DNA from: an uncultured Anaerococcus sp.
GTDB lineage: Bacteria; Bacillota; Clostridia; Tissierellales; Peptoniphilaceae
Assembly: GCF_947253225.1 (NCBI RefSeq)
Contig: NZ_CAMXYR010000011.1
Coordinates: 1 to 34,383 of the forward strand
Direction: 5' to 3'
Length of the DNA stretch: 34,383 bases
Shown: positions 1 through 7,088 of the stretch, in pieces
Position numbering within the stretch: position 1 is the stretch's first letter
How the letters are laid out: every line of letters starts with the position of its first letter
Position numbers and translations under genes: made by a program
The notes under the pieces: model-generated
Told to the model about the DNA's origin: nothing
Databases searched by the model: none
What the model saw: the letters and a program-made list of their open reading frames with translations, nothing else

Positions 1-21
1 AGTATAAGAGGTAAATAGGTA

Positions 22-735
22 ATGAAGGCAAATTTAAGTGAACAATATCCAATAATTGAAAAACTTGAATATAATTTTTTAGTAAATGAAGATATATACT
101 CATTAAATACACTTATGTCTTTGTTACAAGATAAGAACTTTATCTATTTTTCAAAGCATAGCTTTTATGTAAAAGATTATGTTTTAAAAAATCTGAAAAA
201 GTATTTTTGGAACCTTAGAGATATTGATCAGGTTATCGATTCTTTAGATAGACTTATATCTTCAGATATATACAGGTACGAATATGTGATATCTATAAAG
301 GCTCAGTTTAGAGCATTTAGGGATAAAAAGGCAGTAGATAAGTTGGAATATACCCTCCTTGAAGAACTAGGTGTTAATTATTTAATAGAGTCAACTAACT
401 TTTATTACAATAGATTCGATCCACAAATTATCGCCATAAGTAAGATTTTTAAGGATAAAATATATGAAGATAGGGGCCTTGTTAAAGAGTTAAATAAAGA
501 CATTAAAGTCTATGCAGACTTGATGCTTATGAAAAAAATTTATAATATAGATACTACTACTCACAAACAGTTAAGCTTTGATACAGACTCAATATTTACT
601 GAAGATATTACAAGTCAACAATCGAAAAAAATGTATGAAAAAACACTTACATACTTGTACAAATCCATAGTTGACACTTACGCAGAGTATTACTTCAGAG
701 GTTTGATTAGAGAAGTGTTTAAGAGATATCAATAG
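22..735 (+). CDS. Hypothetical protein, 237 aa, Tyr/Lys-rich
   Basis: I do not recognise this protein. It reads as a soluble, probably mostly helical cytoplasmic protein: no signal peptide, no membrane segment, no cysteine, one tryptophan, and about 10% tyrosine (24 residues), which is high. I see no nucleotide-binding or metal motif. The ATG at 22 follows a purine-rich AGAGGTAA that can act as ribosome binding site, so the gene appears complete. Its stop codon lies at the base of a terminator hairpin (734-748), so it ends a transcription unit whose beginning is outside the window. It precedes ruvC, a position where many Firmicutes carry yebC; it is not a YebC. Codon use looks like its neighbours. 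Function unknown. Confidence 0.75.
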   Translation: MKANLSEQYPIIEKLEYNFLVNEDIYSLNTLMSLLQDKNFIYFSKHSFYVKDYVLKNLKKYFWNLRDIDQVIDSLDRLISSDIYRYEYVISIKAQFRAFRDKKAVDKLEYTLLEELGVNYLIESTNFYYNRFDPQIIAISKIFKDKIYEDRGLVKELNKDIKVYADLMLMKKIYNIDTTTHKQLSFDTDSIFTEDITSQQSKKMYEKTLTYLYKSIVDTYAEYYFRGLIREVFKRYQ

Positions 736-757
736 GGCTTATAGCCCTTTTTATTTT
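734..757 (+). terminator. Rho-independent terminator after the first gene
   Basis: A perfect 6-bp stem (734-739 with 743-748, AGGGCT/AGCCCT) and a 3-base loop are followed by a T-rich tract at 748-757. The stop codon of the upstream gene (733-735) is part of the stem. The T tract ends only seven bases before the ruvC ATG. Confidence 0.7.
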
Positions 758-764
758 GGTGATT

Positions 765-1259
765 ATGATAATATTAGGAATCGACCCAGGTATAGCTATT
801 ATGGGATACGGGGTTATTGAATTTAAAAATAATAAGGTTAAAGTATTAGAAAATGGAGTGGTTACAACTTCATCTAAGACTAAGACAGGTAAGAGATTAG
901 AACTTCTGTATGATAACTTACATGAAATAATTAAGGAGTTCAATCCAGATGAGTTTGCTATTGAGGAACTGTTTTTTAATGCTAATGTAAAGACAGCAAT
1001 AACAGTAGGTCATGCTAGGGGGGTTCAGGTTTTGTGTGCTCAACAGAACAATCTACCTATTTATGAGTATACACCCTTACAGATTAAGCAGGCTATAACA
1101 GGTTATGGGAGGGCAGACAAAAAGCAGATGCAACTTACTATAACTAAGTTATTGAACTTGAAGGAAATACCAAAGCCTGATGATGCAGCTGATGCCTTAT
1201 CTGTTGCACTCTGTCATGCTCTTAGTCAAAGATTTAAAGAAAGTTTCAGGTTAAATTAA
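765..1259 (+). CDS. ruvC: Crossover junction endodeoxyribonuclease RuvC
   Basis: RuvC cuts Holliday junctions symmetrically in the RuvABC resolvasome. Counting from the ATG at 765 gives 164 aa, the usual family length, and puts the first catalytic aspartate at residue 7 (GIDPG) as in E. coli RuvC. The other acidic residues are E67 (AIEELFF) and D140/D143 in the DDAADA motif. TTG (756) and GTG (759) codons in frame upstream would only add three residues, and they fall on the terminator U-tract. The purines GGTGA at 758-762 are very close to the ATG, so initiation may be weak. The stop codon shares one base with the ruvA start (TAATG), implying coupled translation. Confidence 0.95.
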   Translation: MIILGIDPGIAIMGYGVIEFKNNKVKVLENGVVTTSSKTKTGKRLELLYDNLHEIIKEFNPDEFAIEELFFNANVKTAITVGHARGVQVLCAQQNNLPIYEYTPLQIKQAITGYGRADKKQMQLTITKLLNLKEIPKPDDAADALSVALCHALSQRFKESFRLN

Positions 1260-1846
1260 TGATTTCATATATAATTGGGCATATTCGTGCTATAGGTGAG
1301 GAAAGTTTTGTAATTGAAAATAATAATATGGGTTATGAGGTATTTTCATCTCTTTCAACACTTTCTAATGTCGAGATAAATAGTGAGTACAAGATTTATA
1401 CTTCTATGCAAGTTAGGGAGGATGATATATCCCTCTTTGGATTTTACACAAAGGATGAGCTTGAAATGTTCACTCTGCTTACAAGTGTATCCACAATTGG
1501 TCCTAAGACAGCTCTTGGGATTTTATCTTCAATTAGCGTCAATGAAATAAAAACAGCTATTTTAAATAATGATATTGATAAGTTGACAGTAGCAAAAGGA
1601 ATTGGTAGAAAATCAGCTTCAAGAATTATCCTTGAGCTAGTTGACAAGGTTAAGAAGATGGACTTTGTTGAAGTTAAGAAAGCTTCGCAAACAAGTGTGG
1701 TGAATGAAGAAATTGATGTTGCTAAGGAAGCTTTAATAAACCTAGGCTATCAGAAAAATGACATTGATAGGGTCTTGCTTGAGTTGAAGGATTCTGAGTT
1801 AAGTCTTGAAGGACTTATTAAAGAGAGTTTAAAGAGATTGATTTAG
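1259..1846 (+). CDS. ruvA: Holliday junction branch migration protein RuvA
   Basis: RuvA binds the four-way junction as a tetramer and loads the RuvB motors. The 195-aa protein has the expected order: an N-terminal OB-fold (about 1-62, starting MISYIIGHI), a helix-hairpin-helix DNA-binding region (about 70-135, with SVSTIGPKTALGIL and TVAKGIGRKSASRIILEL), a linker, and the small C-terminal domain (about 148-195) that contacts RuvB. The start overlaps the ruvC stop by one base. Nine bases separate it from ruvB. Complete, with no anomalies. Confidence 0.96.
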   Translation: MISYIIGHIRAIGEESFVIENNNMGYEVFSSLSTLSNVEINSEYKIYTSMQVREDDISLFGFYTKDELEMFTLLTSVSTIGPKTALGILSSISVNEIKTAILNNDIDKLTVAKGIGRKSASRIILELVDKVKKMDFVEVKKASQTSVVNEEIDVAKEALINLGYQKNDIDRVLLELKDSELSLEGLIKESLKRLI

Positions 1847-1854
1847 GTGATTAA

Positions 1855-2862
1855 ATGTATGATATAAACGACAGGATAGTGGGAAGTAATGAGCAAGTAG
1901 AAGACTTATTTGCTGAAAATAGTATAAGACCTAAGTGGCTTAAAGATTATATAGGACAGGATAAGGTTAAGGAGAAACTCGATATCTTTATCAAGTCTTC
2001 ATTATCAAGAAATGAACCGCTTGATCATGTTCTCCTCCAAGGACCTCCTGGCTTAGGTAAGACAACACTTTCGACAATCATAGCCAATGAACTTGGAGTA
2101 AATCTTAGGGTAACAAGTGGTCCTGCCATAGAAAGACCATCAGACCTTGCGAGTATCCTTACAAATCTCTCCAATGGAGATGTGCTTTTTATTGATGAAA
2201 TACATAGGATTAATCGCTCGGTTGAAGAAATTTTGTATTCTGCTATGGAAGACTTTGTCCTAGATATAATAGTTGGAAAAGGGCCAAATGCTCAATCTAT
2301 AAGGATTGACCTCGAAAAATTTACTCTAATAGGAGCTACTACAAGGGCAGGCATGCTCTCAGCTCCATTGAGGGATAGGTTTGGGGTTTTGCTTGCTTTA
2401 AATCTTTATGATACTAGGGATTTAACTACAATAGTAAAAAGATCGGCGCAAATTCTTGATATTCCAATAGATGATAAGGGAGCTATAGAAATAGCTAGAA
2501 GATCTAGGGGAACGCCAAGAATTGCCAACAGGCTCCTTAAAAGGGTAAGAGATTTTGCTATTGTTAAAGCCGATGAGAAGATTGATTACGAAACGAGTAG
2601 AAAGGGACTTGAACTACTTGAGATCGACCCTATGGGACTTGATACAATGGATAAGAAAATTATCATGACTATGTACGATAATTTTGGAGGAGGTCCAGTA
2701 GGAGTTGATACAATAGCAGCTTCGACAGGAATTGAGAATGTAACTATAGAAGATGTATATGAGCCTTATCTCCTGCAAATAGGATTTTTGACACGAACAC
2801 CTAGGGGAAGGGTTCTAACTAGGAAGGCTTACGAACATTATGGTTTGAAGATAGAGGAGTAA
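1855..2862 (+). CDS. ruvB: Holliday junction ATP-dependent DNA helicase RuvB
   Basis: Hexameric AAA+ motor that pumps DNA through the RuvA-bound junction. The Walker A motif GPPGLGKT is at residues 63-70, Walker B LFIDEIHR at 111-118, sensor 1 in GATTRAG at 160-166, and the arginine-finger region PLRDRFG at 171-177. The C-terminal winged-helix domain ends with the typical TPRGRVLT. Length of 335 aa is normal. AGGTGAT upstream of the ATG is the likely ribosome binding site. One base separates it from queA, so the Ruv genes and queuosine genes are probably co-transcribed. Confidence 0.97.
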   Translation: MYDINDRIVGSNEQVEDLFAENSIRPKWLKDYIGQDKVKEKLDIFIKSSLSRNEPLDHVLLQGPPGLGKTTLSTIIANELGVNLRVTSGPAIERPSDLASILTNLSNGDVLFIDEIHRINRSVEEILYSAMEDFVLDIIVGKGPNAQSIRIDLEKFTLIGATTRAGMLSAPLRDRFGVLLALNLYDTRDLTTIVKRSAQILDIPIDDKGAIEIARRSRGTPRIANRLLKRVRDFAIVKADEKIDYETSRKGLELLEIDPMGLDTMDKKIIMTMYDNFGGGPVGVDTIAASTGIENVTIEDVYEPYLLQIGFLTRTPRGRVLTRKAYEHYGLKIEE

Positions 2863-2863
2863 G

Positions 2864-3886
2864 ATGAGAACAGAAGATTTTGATTATTATTTGCCAGAAA
2901 AGCTTATAGCTCAACATCCATCAGACAAAAGAGATGGTGCAAGAATGATGGTTTTGGACAAGAAAACTGGGGAAATTTCAAATAAATATTTTTATGATGT
3001 GATAGACTACCTAAATCCAGGAGATGTCCTGGTTATGAATGATACTAGGGTAATTCCTGCAAGGTTATTTGGTCATAGGGAAGATAAGGATGAGTCTATT
3101 GAGGTATTCTTGTTACACAACATAGAAGGTAAGACTTGGGAAGTTTTGGTAAGGCCTGGTAAGAAAATGAAAGTAGGCACTGAGGTTATTTTTTCAGATG
3201 AACTTTCAGCTAAAGTAATTGATATTAAAGAAGATGGAAATAGGATAGTTGAATTTTCCTATGAGGGGATTTTTAATGAAATATTAGATAAACTAGGAAA
3301 TATGCCCCTTCCTCCTTATATCAAGGAAAAATTAAAGGATCCTGAAGAATATCAAACCGTATATTCAAGAAATCCTGGTTCTGTAGCTGCTCCTACAGCA
3401 GGACTTCATTTCACCAAAGACCTACTAAAAAGAATTGAGGAAAAAGGAGTTAAGCTTGCCTTTCTGACCCTAAATGTAGGACTTGGAACTTTTAGACCTG
3501 TGAATGAAGACGAGATAACAGATCATAAGATGCACTCTGAGTTTTACACTCTTAGCCAAGAAACTGCCGATATGATTAATGAGGCAAGAAAAGCTCATAA
3601 GAAAATCATAGCTGTTGGCACAACAAGTATAAGAACTCTAGAATCTGTTTACAAAAAATGCGGAGAAATTACAAAAGATTCAGGTTGGACGGATATTTTT
3701 ATCTACCCAGGATTTGAGTATAAGGTTGTTGATTCTGTAATAACCAACTTCCACTTGCCAAAATCTACATTAATAATGTTAGTTGCAGCTTTTACTAGTA
3801 GAGAAATTATTTTAAATGCATACAATTATGCGGTCAAAGAGGAATATAGATTCTTTAGCTTTGGTGATTGTATGTTCATTAATTAA
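2864..3886 (+). CDS. queA: S-adenosylmethionine:tRNA ribosyltransferase-isomerase QueA
   Basis: QueA transfers and isomerises the ribosyl moiety of SAM onto 7-aminomethyl-7-deazaguanine at tRNA position 34, giving epoxyqueuosine. The 340-aa length is standard. Family hallmarks are NDTRVIPARL (59-68), the PLPPYI segment (148-153) and AAPTAGLHFT (175-184). The ribosome binding site GAGGAG lies in the last codons of ruvB. It acts after Tgt, which is encoded next. The preQ1 biosynthesis genes (queC, D, E, F) and queG/queH are not in the window, so whether the cell makes or imports the base cannot be told. Confidence 0.96.
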   Translation: MRTEDFDYYLPEKLIAQHPSDKRDGARMMVLDKKTGEISNKYFYDVIDYLNPGDVLVMNDTRVIPARLFGHREDKDESIEVFLLHNIEGKTWEVLVRPGKKMKVGTEVIFSDELSAKVIDIKEDGNRIVEFSYEGIFNEILDKLGNMPLPPYIKEKLKDPEEYQTVYSRNPGSVAAPTAGLHFTKDLLKRIEEKGVKLAFLTLNVGLGTFRPVNEDEITDHKMHSEFYTLSQETADMINEARKAHKKIIAVGTTSIRTLESVYKKCGEITKDSGWTDIFIYPGFEYKVVDSVITNFHLPKSTLIMLVAAFTSREIILNAYNYAVKEEYRFFSFGDCMFIN

Positions 3887-3894
3887 GGAGAATT

Positions 3895-5013
3895 ATGGCT
3901 TTAAAATATGAGTTAATCAAAAAAGATAAATATACTAATGCTAGAGTTGGTGTAATCCATACTGCCCATGGAGATATCCCAACACCTATTTTTATGCCAG
4001 TAGGTACTCTAGGAACTGTAAAGACAATGACCCCAGAAGACTTGAAAGAAATGGGAGCGAAAATAATCCTTGGAAATACTTACCACCTCTATCTTAAACC
4101 AGGTATGGAAATTATGATGAAGGCTGGAGGTCTCCATAAATTCATGAATTGGGATAGACCTATTCTTACAGATTCTGGTGGTTTTCAAGTTTTTTCTCTA
4201 TCTGATAATAGAAAAATTACTGAAGAAGGAGTAACATTTAGATCTCATATAGATGGTTCCAAACATCTTTTCACACCAGAAAAATCAATAAGTATTCAGA
4301 ACGATATTCATTCTGATATAATGATGAGTTTTGATGAATGCGTAGACGCTAGGGCTGATTATGATTATGTAAATCATTCTATGCATAGGACTTTAAGGTG
4401 GGCAAAACGAGGTCTGGACTATCACAAGGCAAATTCCCATCCTGACCAATCTCTTTTTGGGATTGTTCAAGGCGGTATGTTTAAAGATTTGAGAGAAATT
4501 TCAGCAAAAGAGACTACTGCAATGAACTTTGATGGTTATTCCATTGGTGGTTTATCTGTTGGCGAAACTAAGGAAGAGATGATAGATATTTTAAATTTCA
4601 CAACACCTTTCCTACCAGAAGATAAACCAAGATACAACATGGGAGTTGGAACTCCAGATTATTTATTCGAGTCCTTTCAGGCAGGAATTGATATGGCAGA
4701 TTGTGTATTACCAACAAGAATTGCAAGAAATGGTACAGCACTTACATCTCATGGTAGGCTAGTTGTTAAAAACGCAACATTCAAGGAAGATTTTACATCC
4801 CTAGATCATGAATGTGATTGTTATACTTGTAAGAACTATTCAAGAGCTTATATTAGACACCTGATGAATGTTAATGAAATTCTTGGAGCAAGACTTTTAT
4901 CATATCACAACCTATACTTCCTCCTAAAAATGTGTGAAAATATTAGACAGGCTATAATGGAAGATAGGTTCTTAGACTACAAGAAAGAATTTTATAGTAA
5001 GTATGGGTATTAA
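3895..5013 (+). CDS. tgt: Queuine/preQ1 tRNA-guanine transglycosylase Tgt
   Basis: Exchanges guanine 34 of GUN-anticodon tRNAs for preQ1. The TIM-barrel protein has 372 aa. The substrate-binding aspartate D93 is in TDSGGFQ and the nucleophile D269 is in ADCVLPTRIARNG. The structural zinc ligands are C307, C309, C312 (CDCYTC) and H338. The start is fixed by AAGGAG six bases upstream. Together with QueA it gives the last steps of queuosine formation. The stop shares one base with the yajC start. Confidence 0.97.
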   Translation: MALKYELIKKDKYTNARVGVIHTAHGDIPTPIFMPVGTLGTVKTMTPEDLKEMGAKIILGNTYHLYLKPGMEIMMKAGGLHKFMNWDRPILTDSGGFQVFSLSDNRKITEEGVTFRSHIDGSKHLFTPEKSISIQNDIHSDIMMSFDECVDARADYDYVNHSMHRTLRWAKRGLDYHKANSHPDQSLFGIVQGGMFKDLREISAKETTAMNFDGYSIGGLSVGETKEEMIDILNFTTPFLPEDKPRYNMGVGTPDYLFESFQAGIDMADCVLPTRIARNGTALTSHGRLVVKNATFKEDFTSLDHECDCYTCKNYSRAYIRHLMNVNEILGARLLSYHNLYFLLKMCENIRQAIMEDRFLDYKKEFYSKYGY

Positions 5014-5276
5014 TGAAATTTGAATATATAATCATCTTTATTCTTTTATATTATTTTTATGAAACTTCTATAAAGGAATATTTGGAAGATAGGAAAAATG
5101 AAAAATTTATTAAAGATAACCTTGAAATTGGTTCTAAAATTATCACTAATTCAGGTATAATAGGTGAAGTTATAGAAATTGAAGAAAGTTTTCTACTAGT
5201 AGCCACTGGGACTTATGAAAAATTTTCCTACTTAAAGATTAGCAGAGAATATGTAAAGGCAATAATAGACGAATAA
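5013..5276 (+). CDS. yajC: Preprotein translocase subunit YajC family protein
   Basis: Small inner-membrane accessory of the SecDF-YajC part of the Sec translocase. The 87-aa protein has one N-terminal membrane segment (about 3-18), a charged stretch (EDRKNEK), and a beta-rich cytoplasmic domain matching the YajC pattern: G-x-x-I-x-T-x-x-G-x-x-G-x-V near residues 44-57, then a VATGTYEKF strand. Sequence similarity is modest, but the position directly behind tgt is the conserved one. secD/secF often follow and are absent here. A strong terminator lies just after the gene. Confidence 0.82.
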   Translation: MKFEYIIIFILLYYFYETSIKEYLEDRKNEKFIKDNLEIGSKIITNSGIIGEVIEIEESFLLVATGTYEKFSYLKISREYVKAIIDE

Positions 5277-5281
5277 AATCT

Positions 5282-5307
5282 AGGGAGGCAGTCGCCTCCC
5301 TTCTTTA
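5282..5307 (+). terminator. Rho-independent terminator of the ruv-que-yajC unit
   Basis: An 8-bp GC-rich perfect stem (5282-5289 with 5294-5301) closes a four-base loop. The tail TTCTTTAT is T-rich. It starts five bases after the yajC stop codon and separates this unit from recJ. Confidence 0.88.
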
Positions 5308-5308
5308 T

Positions 5309-5338
5309 AAGACAGATTAAAGTAGTATAGTTTATAGT
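5309..5338 (+). promoter_or_regulatory. Possible promoter for the recJ-rel-aspS unit
   Basis: After the 5282-5307 terminator the 46 bases before recJ must hold a promoter unless there is read-through. The best candidate is AAGACA (5309-5314) and TATAGT (5333-5338) with an 18-base spacer. A second TATAGT lies at 5326-5331. The -35 match is poor, so this is tentative. Confidence 0.3.
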
Positions 5339-5353
5339 AAGAAAGGATGGTCT

Positions 5354-7084
5354 ATGGCGAACTGGTTTATATATAACAAGAAAGAAAATTACATAAATAA
5401 CTTAAAAATAGAAGGGATTACTAAACTTCAGGCACTTGTACTTGCTAATAGAGATATAGTAGATCCCAATCTTGTAGATATGTATATCAATCCGAGCCTA
5501 GATAAGCTTCATGACCCCTTTAGCCTGCCAGATATGGCCAAGGCAGTTGACCTTATAGTTGAAACCATCCAAAATAATGGCGAGATTAGAATCTTCGGGG
5601 ACTATGATCAAGACGGTATAGCTTCAGTGATGACCCTTCTTGATGGAATGCTTTTTTATTATGACAATATAAGCTATGACATTCCTCATAGGGTTGATGA
5701 AGGGTATGGAATTTCTGAAGGTATGAGTGAGAAAGCTATAGAAGATAAGGTAAGCTTAGTAATTACTTGTGATAATGGTATTACTGGTTTTGACCAAGTC
5801 AAAAAGCTCAAAGCAAATGGAGTTAGGGTAATTGTAACAGACCACCACCAAATAGAAAAAGAGGATAAGGATGGATGGGTTGACCAAATACTCCCAGAAG
5901 CTGATTGTGTTATAAACCCTCATAGGTTAGACAGTAAGTATCCTTTTAGAGACTTGTGTGGTGCTGGGGTTTCCTTTAAGTTGATGCAGGCTTTGTACAC
6001 TAACCTTGATGGGGATTTTGACTACTTAGCTTCACTTTTAGAGTATGTAGCTATGGGGACGGTTTGTGATATAGTATCTCTTACTGATGAAAATAGAATT
6101 TTTGTAATTGAAGGTCTCAAAAGACTAAATTATACTGAAAAATATGCTATAAAAGCGTTGCTTAAAGAAGCTGGTTGGCAGAAGGAGATTGATGAGTACA
6201 CCTTAGGCTTTATAATAGGACCGTTGATGAATGCAACGGGGAGATTATCTACTGCAAAACTTGCTATTGACCTCCTTGTGGAAGAGGATATGGACAGAAT
6301 TCACGAGCTTGCCAAAGACCTTGTTGAGTTAAATAATACGAGAAAAAAGTTAACTCAAGAAGGACTTGAAAAGTGTGATGATATTGTTAAAGAAAATTCC
6401 TATGATAAAAACGATGTAATTGTAGTATATGAACCTTCGATTGATGAGAGTATCTGCGGAATAGTTGCTGGAAGAATTAAAGAAAAGTATTACAGGCCGA
6501 CTATAGTTTTGACTGATTCATCTGAAGATGGGATACTAAAAGGGTCGGGAAGGTCAATAAGTACTTATAATATGCATGGAGCCATTCTTCCATATGATGA
6601 TAAGTTGAAATCATTTGGCGGGCACCCGATGGCTTGTGGTTTGTCCATAAAAAAAGAATTAGTTGGTGATTTTAGGGAATTTTTGAATAGAGAATCTAAG
6701 CTAACTAAGGATGACTTGGAAGAAGTGATTAATATTGATACGCAAATAAATATTAGCAAGTTATCTTTGGAATTTGCTGAAAGTTTAGATAAACTAAGAC
6801 CATTTGGGAAAGATAACCCTAGGCCTATTTTTGCTAATAAGGGGGTAGATATAGCTGATATCCAAATGATTGGCAAAAACAAGAATACTATGAGGCTTAG
6901 TCTTTACCAAAATGGAAGATACTTTACTGCAATCAAGTTTAATGCAGTAGCTGACTTGGATTATCTTAATCTAAAGTTTAATAATACCATTAAGGGCAAT
7001 AAAATTGATATAGTTTATTATCCTGACATCAATGAATTCAACGGAAAAAGAACCTTACAGATAAGGTTAGTAGATATAAGGTGA
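5354..7084 (+). CDS. recJ: Single-stranded-DNA-specific exonuclease RecJ
   Basis: 5'-3' exonuclease acting on single-stranded DNA in recombination, mismatch repair and base excision repair. At 576 aa it matches the basic RecJ core with no C-terminal extension. The DHH phosphoesterase motifs are visible: GDYDQDG (82-88), TCDNG (138-142), VTDHH (161-165), INPHR near 190, and the DHHA1 signature GGHPMACG near 421-428. The ATG follows an AAGGAT ribosome binding site. It opens a unit with rel, as in many Firmicutes (usually recJ-apt-rel; apt is absent here). Confidence 0.95.
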   Translation: MANWFIYNKKENYINNLKIEGITKLQALVLANRDIVDPNLVDMYINPSLDKLHDPFSLPDMAKAVDLIVETIQNNGEIRIFGDYDQDGIASVMTLLDGMLFYYDNISYDIPHRVDEGYGISEGMSEKAIEDKVSLVITCDNGITGFDQVKKLKANGVRVIVTDHHQIEKEDKDGWVDQILPEADCVINPHRLDSKYPFRDLCGAGVSFKLMQALYTNLDGDFDYLASLLEYVAMGTVCDIVSLTDENRIFVIEGLKRLNYTEKYAIKALLKEAGWQKEIDEYTLGFIIGPLMNATGRLSTAKLAIDLLVEEDMDRIHELAKDLVELNNTRKKLTQEGLEKCDDIVKENSYDKNDVIVVYEPSIDESICGIVAGRIKEKYYRPTIVLTDSSEDGILKGSGRSISTYNMHGAILPYDDKLKSFGGHPMACGLSIKKELVGDFREFLNRESKLTKDDLEEVINIDTQINISKLSLEFAESLDKLRPFGKDNPRPIFANKGVDIADIQMIGKNKNTMRLSLYQNGRYFTAIKFNAVADLDYLNLKFNNTIKGNKIDIVYYPDINEFNGKRTLQIRLVDIR

Positions 7085-7088
7085 TTGT

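Noticed and set aside
671..676. Perfect TTGACA near the end of the first gene as a ruvC promoter
   Set aside because: No acceptable -10 occurs 16-18 bases downstream (TATTAC comes at only 11), so I did not call it.
719..943. Minus-strand open frame across the ruvC start
   Set aside because: Overlaps a terminator and the conserved RuvC N-terminus; composition typical of a reversed coding frame.
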